DNA of 64,000 nt from Trebouxia sp. TZW2008 (Eukaryota > Chlorophyta > Trebouxiophyceae > Trebouxiales > Trebouxiaceae). Position 1 is the first letter of the stretch. Every line of letters starts with the position of its first letter. This document shows, piece after piece, positions 32,401-41,822 of the stretch. The stretch lies in NCBI GenBank assembly GCA_002118135.1, contig BDIU01000013.1, forward strand, positions 62,001-126,000, given 5' to 3'. The translations under genes and the position numbers were made by a program. The notes beneath the pieces are model-generated. The model ran no database searches. It was not told the origin of the DNA and saw nothing but the letters and a program-made list of their open reading frames with translations.

Positions 32401-35353
32401 TTGCCTGAGAGACTTGTTCAGCGCATATTGCATGCTGTCACATTGTCATCATACTGCAGCCACCATTGCTGCAAAAAGAAATGCAGATTTTGCTGCATTT
32501 CTTCGTCAGGACATGCAATATATGCTGCCGATGGAAGTGATGTCCAATCAGTATTTACAAGAATTAGGATTCATAAAAATTATATTCAAATTTGTCCTGA
32601 AGGGCAACAGGACAGATTGCCGCTGTTTTGGCATTGGAATACAGTCTGTTCATATTGTGTCAGTGATCTCAGTCCCTGAACCTCAATCACAGCCCAATAT
32701 TGATCAGTTGATGCAAACAGCTCGTTAAGCAGGCTCTGAGAATCTGTGACTGGGTATTTTTGATCCAAGTTGTGCACCTTCTGCGCTTTGTTAAGCGCCT
32801 TAGAGTCACAACCTTTGAAAACAGCAAATAGAAATTCTCTCTTACAAATGCAAACACTGCCTGCAGGGTCAGATAGAAAGTGTGACTGTAGAGGGCAACA
32901 TGCAGACACACAGAAGATGGGCACATATGGAATTTGCTCAGCCAGAGCATGCTGCAGCTGTGCAAGACAAGCTTCACGACTATATCTTAGATGGCAAGTC
33001 TCTCATAGCCAAGGCTGCAGGCATGCACAACCCAAACCAGTCCAATATGGTGGATGCAAAGCTGATGGTCATGTGGAAAACTGGCGTCTCGACAGGGACT
33101 GGTTTCGTGAAGTTTGCAACAGCTGAGGCGGCAAACGATGCCATCAGCCATACTGCCGATCACCCTTTAGATGGCAAGGTGCTGAACGTCAAAGCAGCCC
33201 CCAAGGTCGACGGCAAGAAGGATCAGCCTAATTACGAGCTGGAGGTCAACAGCGAAGGCAGGTTCACCGGCAGGCTTGTCAGCAATGCAGCTGGGTTGAA
33301 GACTGCAGCACTGAGGTATCAAGTCCGGATCAAGGATCTACCCCCAGCAGTCGATGAGATCCTGCTGCGGCAGCATCTCCAGGGCTTCGGCAATGTGTCT
33401 GGTGTGAACATCGCACGCAAGGCAGCAGATGCCCATGACGACGAGAACGAGGCGGTGCGCATCACCATGCTGCAGTCACTGATCCCTGATGCACCTGGGT
33501 TCCAGATTCAGACTCTGGTCAGTTTGCCAAGCCAGAAGCACAACTCTGGGTTCATTGTGCACTACGAGAATATGGCTCAGACCAAGGCTGCTGCAGCTCA
33601 GTTTCAACAGCAAGCAGCCACAGATTCAGCCACCTACACTTTCTTGGGACAGCCAATTCGAGCAGTGCCTGACTACACCTACACTGTGTCTTTTCATAGA
33701 GCCATCTATGACAGCAGAAGGGCAGAGTATGAAAACGTGCAAGCTTGGTGTACAGCACATGGCGTGAGATGCATTGTGAAAGATCTGCCTGGTGCACAAC
33801 CCAGAAAGCTATTTAGACTCACCTGCAGCGATGAAGACTACCTGTTGGACGCTAGACGCCAACTAGACAGACTCCTAAGGTGCAGCATTATCAAGCGCGA
33901 TGAGTTGTTCAGCCACTTTGGCCGGTCCAAGATGATGGAGGCTGAGAGGAGGGCACGTGAGTCTGGTCATGCGTCAGCTTACATCCACTGGGATAACAGC
34001 ACCCGCCAGATCAGGGTGTACGGTAACACAGCTGACAAAGCCTCTCTGGTGCAGCAGCTGACAGCGGTTGCAGATGAGCTTGCAGCCTTGCAGAAGGTGG
34101 AAATTGAGATTGTGTCCAGGAGGAAGAGGGAGTGTTTGAATGCTTTACCCCGGCTGAACAGGATTGAAGGTGTTGCATCTGTGCGGATCATGGGGTAAGT
34201 TGTGCCTCCATCTTATGCATATCTGGCGCAGCATCAGAATGATGCCATAATTGTCTGACATATCTTGTTGCAAGTCTCTGTCGTGAATGAGCAGCTTCAG
34301 CTTCCCCAAAATTTGTGCAAAGCCGGATATTTTGCTTTGTGTGCATAGCTGATTTTGAGGGTCTCCAATGCATTACTTGACACGTCCTGTAAGACAAAGA
34401 AAGCATACCTTTGCCTAAATCATCAATAATACACTTCTGCCTCATGTATGACACCTGGCAAGCAGATCAGAATGACGCTGTTGCTTCTGTACTTACCTAG
34501 CTGCGCCTGCTGCGCCTGCCTAGCGTACGGTGTTAATGAAATAAGCACTGCATCTCTCTTGGGCTGCAGGGACGTGATCATGGCTACCTGTACAGATCAG
34601 GCTGCAGTGGTGTTGCGCCAGCAGGTGTCTCAAATCATTGGCAGATCAGCCAGCAACAGGTCACATCATGGCCGTGGCGAGTGCTGTGTCTGCAGTGATG
34701 TCTTGGAGCAGCCCTTCACACTGCAAGCATGCGGGCATAAGGCTTGCACCGATTGCCTGAAGCCCATGTTTGCCTCAGCTGCTAACTCCACAGCTAGCTT
34801 CCCTCTGACTTGCCCTATGCTTGACTGCGGCAAGCCGATCATCATCAAAGATGTCATCAGCCTTGCAGATCCAGATGACTTAGACAAGATCATGCTGCAG
34901 TCCTACGCTTTGTACAAGGCGAGCCACACAGCAGACATCTTTGTATGCCAAGCCATGGAGTGTCAGCAAGCTGGCAGGATCGGTGCAGATGAGGACATGA
35001 CTCACTGGCATTGTGATGTATGCTTGGCAACATACTGTGTGCTCTGTCAGAAGGAACTGCAAGAAGCAGCCCCCACTCACAGGGGCATGACATGCCAAGA
35101 GTACCAAGATGCTATCAAGGCAGCCCGGCAAAGTGCAACATATGATCTTGCCTCCATGGGCAATATGATCTGTCCGTGCCCTGGGTGCAGAGCCTACACT
35201 GAGAAGACTGCTGGATGTCTTCACATGCATTGCTCGCAATGTGATATGCATTTCTGCTGGGGTTGCGGTCATGCTTTTGGCACTGGTGGGGGTCACACCA
35301 CGTACACACACATCTGGGGTTGCACAGGACCTCGAGCAAAGGATGCCAACTAG
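20412..35353 (+). CDS. CCCH zinc finger-DEAH RNA helicase-RRM-RBR E3 ligase (DEAH11/12-like)
   Basis: Exons: 20412-21251, 21806-22075, 23281-23495, 23846-24203, 25330-25611, 25945-26122, 26874-27025 (or from 26646 or 26760), 27786-27965, 28285-28799, 29844-29979, 31041-31255, 31844-32036, 32867-34194, 34570-35353. From 23281 to the stop all phases agree. Total is about 1880 aa. Order: Cys/His fingers (CSYGTQCFNIHCRKSHPAG), helicase motifs Ia (TQPRKVAA), II (DEAH), III (SAT), IV (FLTGR), V (NMAETSLTI) and VI (QRQGRAGR), winged-helix/OB region, RRM-like repeats, then RING1 (CCVCSDVLEQPF), IBR and RING2 with presumed catalytic Cys in KTAGCLHMHC. It resembles Arabidopsis DEAH11/12: a helicase joined to a ubiquitin ligase, presumably acting on RNPs. 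The Walker A exon expected between 22075 and 23281 is not visible. One intron has a GC donor (CAG/GCAAGT at 27026). Exon 1 end (GC donor) and start are tentative. Confidence 0.85.
22446..22520 (+). pseudogene. Possible decayed remnant of the helicase motif I exon
   Basis: After TTTCAG, one frame reads HQHIAAILEA then TGA, and a few bases later another frame reads SQIPRYL, which resembles the SQIPQFL-type tail that follows Walker A in DEAH proteins. The GxxGxGK(S/T) codons themselves are absent. Interpretation is tentative. Confidence 0.3.
22541..22854. repeat. Two-unit tandem repeat in helicase intron
   Basis: Units at about 22541-22668 and 22728-22854 share GCAGGCAGG then TTGAACC/CTGAACC and CCAACAACTCTGGC, with a common second half (CTGCCTTGCCTGCTTTGGC-like). 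Period about 187 bp. The origin is unclear. Confidence 0.7.
22880..23195 (+). repeat. Cluster of acceptor-like repeats in helicase intron
   Basis: A unit resembling TNTTTCAGCATGAACGC followed by TAGTNNATGCTGTCA recurs about seven times (near 22886, 22928, 22960, 23050, 23086, 23128 and 23160) with periods of about 36-90 bp. Each copy starts with a pyrimidine-rich AG acceptor-like sequence. Best explained as repeated partial copies of an exon start. Confidence 0.65.
24262..25035 (+). repeat. Five intron copies of the helicase motif IV exon end
   Basis: The end of exon 23846-24203 (VLRILDETAAEQQ through VFLTGR) recurs ending at about 24358, 24519, 24729, 24883 and 25035. The first two keep frame and an intact CGG/GTATGC donor. 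The third has altered TTACAGGCC, the fourth is shortened and its donor is CTATGC, the fifth has lost GT (AATAAGC). Flanking intron sequence (CTGTTCCTTCAGTATGGCAT) is duplicated as well. Confidence 0.95.
25144..25255 (+). repeat. Upstream copy of helicase exon 25330 start
   Basis: After GCAG, the copy reads in frame through ESAKKELGRKL and VKPMALY, matching ESAKKELDRKL and VKPMALY of the true exon 186 bp downstream, then diverges at GTACCAAGAAAG. Its acceptor is intact. Confidence 0.9.
26249..26442 (+). repeat. Two downstream copies of helicase exon 25945-26122 end
   Basis: LTLLNLKQLG with donor recurs ending at 26278 (GTGAGA) and at 26442 (GTAAGA). The second copy is longer, starting near 26321, and keeps MAMQPSQTAEIL but is frameshifted near its start. 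The true exon ends CTAG/GTAAGA at 26122. Confidence 0.9.
26646..26873 (+). repeat. Two in-frame 114-bp copies of the helicase winged-helix exon start
   Basis: The winged-helix exon start (GIDAQDFDWLEAPEQDKLDT) is present three times at exactly 114-bp steps: 26646, 26760 and 26874. All three have a TAG or CAG acceptor and the frame is open across all of them, so using any acceptor gives a protein with one, two or three 38-residue units. The third continues into the rest of the exon, ending at 27025. Confidence 0.95.
27127..27378. mobile_element. Inverted-repeat (MITE-like) element in helicase intron
   Basis: Arms of about 78 bp at 27127-27203 and 27303-27378 are inverted copies: both read inwards ATGCATGGCCCTGCAA, then GAGAGCAAGA, ACTCAAAGG and CTCAGGCATGACACCATCT, separated by about 100 bp. 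This is the shape of a foldback or non-autonomous DNA transposon. No coding capacity and no clear target-site duplication seen. It lies inside the GC-AG intron 27026-27785. Confidence 0.6.
27466..27574. repeat. 22-bp alternating tandem repeat in helicase intron
   Basis: About five units alternate between AATGCCAGCGCTCTG and AGTGCCAGCATTTTG cores, each joined by TTGAC. Confidence 0.85.
29055..29690. repeat. Two adjacent intronic minisatellite-like arrays
   Basis: At 29055-29300 a unit of about 92 bp (GATTGCCAT, then GCATGTGGGCAACT and GCAGTCATGAT) occurs about three times. At 29352-29690 a unit of about 85 bp (GATACTTGGCATACTGTC, then TCTTACAAGCTTTGGTGCTC) occurs about four times. Both are in the intron before exon 29844 and look noncoding. 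Confidence 0.8.
30079..30146 (+). repeat. Copy of the helicase exon 29844-29979 end
   Basis: CGTCAAGAGGAGCTGGAAAT then GTTGCAG/GTACAA repeats the true exon end (CACCAAGAAAAGCTTGAGAT then GCTGCAG/GTGCGG). The donor is kept. The copy is diverged but in frame at its end (RQEELEMLQ compared with HQEKLEMLQ). Confidence 0.75.
30566..31040 (+). repeat. Three upstream copies of helicase exon 31041 start
   Basis: Acceptor plus ERAMDERKL-type sequence occurs at 30566, 30689, 30870 and, as the true exon, 31041. The 30566 copy has an internal deletion of about 54 bp. The 30689 copy is nearly intact to QASIAVQYR. The 30870 copy reads in frame for 171 bp straight into the true exon. Confidence 0.95.
31700..31752 (+). 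repeat. Stop-bearing upstream copy of helicase exon 31844
   Basis: After TGCAG the copy reads TTTCGCCTCAAGGAGACTTT then TAG; the true exon has TTGGAG at that point. The acceptor is kept but the frame is broken. Confidence 0.8.
32128..32306 (+). repeat. Downstream copies of helicase exon 31844-32036 end
   Basis: One near-complete copy (LGKKFVRLNIEGLPTSFSQQ in frame, ending GAG/GTCAGT at 32234) and a shorter fragment (ending GAG/GCGAGC at 32306, donor changed from GT to GC). Confidence 0.9.
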
Positions 35354-35939
35354 GATATCCTGGAGATTGTTTTGTTGCTTCAGCAGCATGCATTTAGTTT
35401 GATTTGCTTTGTACAAAGTTTTCTGGTTGTCTACAGAGCAGTAGTAGCAGTTTTTGAGTTGGGCAGGATTTGGACTAGTCGAGGCATGCTAAAAGCTCAC
35501 AACAGTTTCATAAGACATCCTTATGTTGCTACAGCAGACATGACGTGAAACAGCACTCCCTAACGAAATTCAATGACTCATAGAGGGTCTGCTTTATGTG
35601 AATACAGGTTTAGGTCTGACCTGCAGCCACACCATGCATGACGTCAATTGTCATGCTGTAATTGATCATGAGCGTGAGCTGGTGGTGTGTCACCTAGATC
35701 ACAGGGTTTTTGCCAGCACTCTTGACCAGTCAAGGAGGTATGCCAACGGCATGTTAGTTTCCAAGACGCAAGGAATGTTAGATGCACCTACAGCTGAATC
35801 ATAACAACACAACCCAGAATGTCAGATCAAGGGGTCAACTTGGTAGCAAGAAACTGAATGCATCACACTGGAGCCAAGCAACATCGCAGTATAATCAATA
35901 CAATGTCTCACACATAGGATGAGCAGACGTACTACGGTG
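35354..35939. other. Convergent 3' region
   Basis: Between the DEAH-RBR stop and the stop of the minus-strand gene. A TGTAAT element near 35656 may mark the helicase polyadenylation site. A 68-codon plus-strand ORF (35598-35804) has no recognisable features. Confidence 0.4.
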
Positions 35940-36422
35940 TTACTGCTGCGCTTGAAAACGTCTCCAGGAACCAAAGTCTGTGATGTCCTTGACTGAAAGA
36001 TTGCTTCCGTTTTCACCGTTTTCTGTATCTACGGCATGATTAGCCAGATTTGTAACATAGCCCTCACAAATGAAGCCCTTTACATTGCTGCCATCCTCAA
36101 GTAAAACAGTGCCCAGGCCAAGTGGCGCAGTGGTCTGCTGAAAGAGTTTGCCCAGATTCTCTACAGACAGATTCCACACTTCCAGGTCAATGGCTCTGCC
36201 TTGGCCATGCCCAACATACACCATGCCAGGCTTGCAAATGTTGCTGGTACGATCTGTGATTGCGTACAGTTTGTATGTCGGTGCACTCTTGCAAGCCTTG
36301 AGAAATGACCCTTTGAGGTCTGTGAGCTGATGTTCAAGCTTTTGCCCACGCATGTGCAACCCACACACGCCAAGCTCCATGGGATTGATACCGGCAAAAC
36401 AGCGCCTAAGAGCCACTTTGAG
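35940..36422 (-). CDS. Allophanate-hydrolase C-terminal-domain (gamma-glutamylcyclotransferase-like) protein
   Basis: The exon 36422-35940 follows TTCAG on the minus strand and ends in TAA. It matches the C-terminal domain of allophanate hydrolases: LGVCGLHMRGQKLEHQLTDL, YKLYAITD, KPGMVYVGHGQGRAIDLEVW, LGTVLLEDGSNVKGFICEG and DITDFGSWRRF. In full-length enzymes this domain follows an amidase and supports the second step of urea degradation by the urea amidolyase route. Here no amidase domain is present nearby, so this is a standalone domain of about 150 aa. An upstream exon 36714-36610 (ATG at 36714, MVIKFALSCYRCAQSFLE) joins in phase 0, but its ATG overlaps the ATG of the divergent plus-strand gene in the same CCATGG. 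An ATG at about 36380 is the alternative start. Confidence 0.75.
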   Translation of the reverse strand, partial: LKVALRRCFAGINPMELGVCGLHMRGQKLEHQLTDLKGSFLKACKSAPTYKLYAITDRTSNICKPGMVYVGHGQGRAIDLEVWNLSVENLGKLFQQTTAPLGLGTVLLEDGSNVKGFICEGYVTNLANHAVDTENGENGSNLSVKDITDFGSWRRFQAQQ

Positions 36423-36712
36423 CTGAACAGGGTTTACGCAACATTACACATGCTACTTGCAAGTTTGATCCGTTGCGCAACACCTGCTGAATGCAGGCGA
36501 GCCCAAATTTTGTCATGCAGCAACTGACATCAGCCAACATGACCAGAACGCTTCTTGTTTCAAACAACAGGAGTTTGATCGCCATTGCAGCGCAGCAGCA
36601 TGCGCAGACCTTACGCTTGAAATGCGCGCAGCATAAGAGCTTGTGAACTCCTCTCTTTGACTCAAGGAATGACTGTGCACAGCGGTAACAGGACAGAGCG
36701 AACTTGATCACC
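36423..36712. promoter_or_regulatory. Divergent start region of the allophanate-domain and plastid-protein genes
   Basis: CpG is enriched around 36600-36720 and on into the plus-strand first exon. Inferred shared promoter; an alternative first exon of the minus gene may occupy 36714-36610. Confidence 0.4.
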
Positions 36713-37600
36713 ATGGCCGGCCGTGTTTGCGTCCTGCCCTCAGCTTCGGCGTCTTTGGCCTGCCGACAACGGCCTATTCTGCGTCACAGACACGGCGCCT
36801 TGCATCCACTGACTGTTGATTGGGGTCGGACGACCCGGCTCGGTTGTAGATGTAACAGCGCCACAGGAAGTGCTGCTCAGCCACTGCCAGAGGAGCCCAG
36901 AAATGAGCAAGTGCCCGACACAAGCGACAATCATCAGCCTATTGCAAGCGTGAATGACACAGAGCGGAATCCGAGCTTTGGCAGGCGCATCAAAAACTTC
37001 TTTGGGGGTGACAAGATGGACATGCAGAGGCTCAAAGCACTAGGTCTAGGAGCAGTTGCATCCTATGGTTGTGTCAGCAATGTCACATATGGCACAGGAC
37101 TTGCAATATCCTGGATCACTTTTGTCAAGCAGACAGGTAAAGCCCAGAGTCATACGTTGCACTCTGCAAGCAAGCATGACTAGCATTGGACCTTTGTACC
37201 TTTTCCGCAATTTTGAGACCTGAAGGTCACTTGTTCATGAGATTATCTGCGATTCACTCACGCTCCAGCTGATGCACATGCTGCATGACTTTATTTTTTC
37301 ATGACATTTGTTGCTGTTGCAGGAAAGTCCCCATTGATGGCAAATCAATGGAAGCCTTTTTTGGCATTGTACGGAGGCTTTTGGGCTGCGCAGCACTTTG
37401 TGAGGCCTTTGCGGTTTAGCTTGGCGCTGTTCATGGCACCTGTTTTTGACAAATTCATCAACTTTGTGCAACATCGGGGCAAATTGAAACGGCAAAATGC
37501 ATTTGGCGTCTACCTGTTTTTGTTGGGCTCGATCACCAGCATAAGTGTGTTTGGTAGCATTAGACTGCTTGCTGGGGCGCTGGCGTTTGCCAGAGGGTAG
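36713..37600 (+). CDS. Conserved plastid-targeted membrane protein, about 233 aa
   Basis: Two exons, 36713-37136 and 37323-37600 (stop TAG), join in phase 1. The N-terminal 70 residues are Arg/Ser/Ala-rich and acid-poor, like a chloroplast transit peptide. Then come a soluble linker and a conserved core: MQRLKALGLGAVASYGCVSN, ISWITFVKQTGKSP, QWKPFLALYGGFWAAQHFVR, and two further hydrophobic stretches near the end (FGVYLFLLGSITSISVFG). The core is like an uncharacterised family of plant chloroplast membrane proteins of similar length. Function unknown. The start lies in a CpG-rich patch. The overlapping minus-strand ATG is discussed in the neighbouring entry; this strand is the better-supported one at that point. 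Confidence 0.75.
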
Positions 37601-38529
37601 GCATGCCGTGAAGTCATGGAGTCATCAAGTGGGAATATTATCCATTGTGGCACCTTGTGGTCATTGTGTGTCAAGAAAGGAGAATAACAGTCTACGCCAT
37701 TAGGCGTCACAGCGGGAGCCTATGTCTAAAGAGGCAGCCCGGGAATCTGTGTCATATACACTGACTGTGACTGGCTGCGTTACAGTAATATCAGTATGCC
37801 CTTTATGAAGGGGCTAAGCCAAACTAGCGTGTCATTTTCAGTGTCAAGGTCATTGCAGTCTTGTTCTTTTAAACGCCTGTTAGCATGCCATGAGTAGCAT
37901 TTATTTTGGCAAACACGTGTTGCTGTCCATTGTTGCAGGAGACTGCAACTAAAAATCAGGTGGTGCTGTCCTTTGTACCCTCAGACACGTTGTTTCTGTT
38001 GTAATTGCAAATTTGCAAACACGAGCTTGCCTTGCCAAGCTTGGCATCAGACTGAGACTGAAGGCACCCAAGCAACAGGTCCACCAGCCGGGCCTGCAGA
38101 TCCTGTCTGAGGCTGGATGATCCATCGGGTATAAAAGCATCTGCGATACAGCTGATATCCAAGCTCATGCGCATGCATGCAAATGCCACAGTTTCTTTGA
38201 ATGGTTTGTGATTGAAAATTGGCTACTGGACCAGGCGATGGGTACAAAAGTAGTGGCAGCATGTTGGCGTCTGAAACTCGTTGCTTTGCAGGCAAAATTG
38301 GCGGCGTTACTGCAGAAGCAAACATAAACGTTTGTGGAACAAACTTCGATCATCAAAGCTAGGCAAGCTTGACTGGTTTCGGAGCGATGCAGTAGCGCGC
38401 GCTTCGCATGCGCAGAAACACAGCCTTGAGTCTTCCGAGAACGTTTCAAGAACGCGCTTCCCCGGCGAAGTGGGGAAATAATAGAGTCTTCACGTATACT
38501 GCAGACTCGTCAAGCAGCTCCTGACCTTA
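37601..38529. other. Intergenic region with a weak minus-strand ORF
   Basis: This holds the 3' UTR of the plastid protein gene and a CpG-rich patch at 38330-38529 upstream of the next ATG. On the minus strand 38189-37956 one frame looks protein-like (ADAFIPDGSSSLRQDLQAR, then LVDLLLGCLQSQSDAKLG), possibly an exon of a small gene divergent from the XEG113-like gene, but I cannot complete it. Confidence 0.35.
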
Positions 38530-41500
38530 ATGTCCCTTGGACGAGCCTCGGGCGACTCGTCAAGACAAAGCAGTATATATAACGCAAAGCGCCTGTACTT
38601 AGGTCTTGGCGGTGCGGGCTTGCTCTTTGTAGTGTGGCTTTTGAGCACACCTATCCATCAAATATACTGGGCAACGCAAGACAGCTTCTCTGACGCAAAG
38701 AACGCGGCATTTGCGTCTCGTGATCAGTCCGACGGTACGCCAAACTAGACACTGTCAACTTCAATGCCAGCCCAGCTGCAACGCACACTTGCTCGCAGCG
38801 AGAGCCTGGCCTGCAGCGATGCACGTGCAGAGCCTGACATGACCGTGCAGCCTACTGTGCAGCATTGCATTTTTCCTCAGGGCTGCAGCCACTGACTGGG
38901 CTAAGCATACTTCGTGTGCATTGCAGGGCAATATCGAACAGCTGCTGAAAGTTTTGACAAGCAGACTGGGCAGCCTCTGCAGAAGGCAGATCCAGAAGCA
39001 TCCTCACAAAGCATCTCCCTCCCTCGACTGCTCAAACACATCCAAGTCAAAGTCGCCGGCAAATTTGGGCGCGCAAATCACCAGCACTTGCCCTCTACAG
39101 AAGACAGTAGGGAGCTGCTCGACCAGCCACACCAGCAGACGTTGTCAGCTCAAGACCAGCCGGCAGTCACCACAGCCAATCATGAAACTAACATCACCAA
39201 CCACAGTCAGCAGCAAAGCACTCCCCACTCCGGCAGGCACAGCCATGACTCAGCTCAGCTGGATCTTGTGACTCATGCTGAGTCATCACCCGCACCTAAC
39301 AGCGACCTTCAAGGCGTCATAAGAGAAGCTCAGGATCTTGGCCTAGAGGCGTCTGTCATGCCTTATAACCACACAGCAACACCAAGCACAACCACCAACA
39401 CATCCATCCTCAATGCCACAGAGCCACACACTTTGAGACTGGGCAGCAAAAGCAACCTATCTGGACCCGCAGAAGTGCTCATACGGGCCGCAGGACAGTC
39501 AAGTCTTGGTGTTGGACCTCATACAGCGCATGGCAGGCAGAACGTGTCACAACAGCCCCTTTCCAGCAGCGATGCAGCAGAGCTCGAGTTTGGCCTTGAA
39601 GAATTGGACCGTGCCAGTATGCAGAGTGACGCCATTGATGATATGACGCTGTATACTGGGGAAAGCATCAATGACAATGATGATCTCTTGGTTAGACACA
39701 AGCAAACCCTTCACTCTTGACTTGTGTCCTCCTATGTTTACTGGCATTGTTCACATGCCACAAGACACACAAAAGCAATAGCTTGCTGTCACAGTGACAT
39801 TGGTCTTACTGCAAAATGTCTGGCATGCTCAAATTTGCAGTGATCTTTGCAACTGCATGCCTCCTAGAGCATGCACAGACCGTTCAAGTGCTTCAAAAGT
39901 AAGCGGTGTGCAGCTGCTTGTGCTGCACTTGCCTTGCAAGGATCCCCAGGATCATACGCACGTCTTCTGAAAGTCTTGAAGCTTGTCTGTGATGTGTGCA
40001 GCGCCCTGGCCAGCATGTACTGACTGAGGAGCAGCTCACTAGTGAGGCAGACCCTTCAAAAGTCTATACTGTAGAGCAAGCAGAGCCCTTGTCAGATGCC
40101 ATACACAGGGAAGAGGAGGTTCAAAGGGCAACTTGAAATCCTTTGCCTGATGTGTGCAGTTGCCAGGACAAGCTTTACCCGACACAGAAGTCCTTGGCGG
40201 TGAGGCGGACCCTGCAAGAGGTTACACTGTGGAGGAGTCAGTTGTGGAGGCGGCAGAGCCCATGTCAAATGCAATCCACAGGGAAGAGGAGGCTCACAGG
40301 GCAGTTGCAGCCCTTGGCGCAAAGGCCACTCATGCTGCAGCCCATAAACTCACCAAGTAACAGCTTGTGGTGACTGTTTTGGCATGTCAACTTTGCGTGA
40401 TTGCTTTTCAATGTCATTACAAGAGCCTTTATAATTGGCGACAGCCTCAAAGCTGTGGAGCATCAGCTTTACGAAAGCGCGCTGCTCACGGCATGCATAG
40501 TGCATCAAGCAGCTTGACATGCTCATTTGCCTGTCTCTGCCAAAACCCATGTGCAACTGTTTGCTCGTCGCATTTGTGCTGTTGCTTAATCTATAGCTTT
40601 GCTGTCTTGACAGCTGATGTCATGAGAACAAAGTGACATCTGTCATGATCTCCGGAGTGCAGTACTGCACAAGACAGCACATCTGAACCTAGGGCACCAC
40701 ACCATACCACACCAAACTGCAGCTACTTACTTTTGTACAGATCCAAACTGCAGTCTCATCTCCCATGCCTGGGAAGCCCAATATACTTATGTCCTTGAGC
40801 CTCACCCTTTAGTACAAGAGCTTGGTATATAGCCTTGCCGCTGATGGCATATTCATAACTACTTGGTTCAACTTTCACTACCAGGATTTCACCACGAACC
40901 GGGTCTGCCATTCAATAGCTGCATGCCTCTGTATAGGAGCTTAGTGCAAACCGTTGGCCCTGATGTGCAGGGTAACACAGTGCAGCAAGTGGAGCATGTC
41001 AAATCAGCAGCTGCATTCTTTTGTGCAGGAGTTTGGTCCAGAGCGTTGCCTCTGATAACATGGTCTTGGTCACCTGGGCCCACTACCACTACCTGAACTT
41101 GACCACAAAAAAGGTTTGTCGCATAAAACGTACCACTCCACATCACATAATATCATGATGCTTCATGACACTTTGGTGCAGGAGCTTGGTGCAGAGCGTC
41201 GCCTCTGATAACATGGTCATGGTGACTTGGGCCAACTTCCACTACTTGGATTTCACCATGAACTGGGTCCGCCATGTGCAAGCCGTCAACATCTCGTCAT
41301 ATCTGGTGGGGGCTATGGATGATGAACTGCTTGAAGCCCTTGTGGAAAGGGGCGTCAATTGCTTTGCCATGCAGAGCGGCCTCAGCACCGCAGACTTTGG
41401 TTGGGGCAGCAAGCAGTTCCACAAGATGGTAAGCTTGAATGCGAAACGCTCTTGCAAGGCTGAAACACCATTTGTCTGATTTTGCATGCAATCTATGCAT

Positions 41501-41788
41501 AAACACCAATGACACGCAGGCAACATACAAGCATGTCTGACCATTGAGCACTCCAGACTCTGTCAAAGGACAAGGAAATGCAGTGCATAGGTGGGTGGAC
41601 TTAGCCTGTATGTAAGTGTTGCTCTCTTCGTTGATGGGATGGGTCGCATGAGTGGCAGCATGCATTCTTGCTGACAGGGGCTATGGCTGTCGTTTCACAG
41701 CATTGCTTCAGCAGTTGGGCAAATCAACAAAAGGTTGCTTCAGCCAGCCTTGCAATGCTTCACTGCTGCATGTATAGCATTGCAGTGT

Positions 41789-41822
<34 letters not shown>

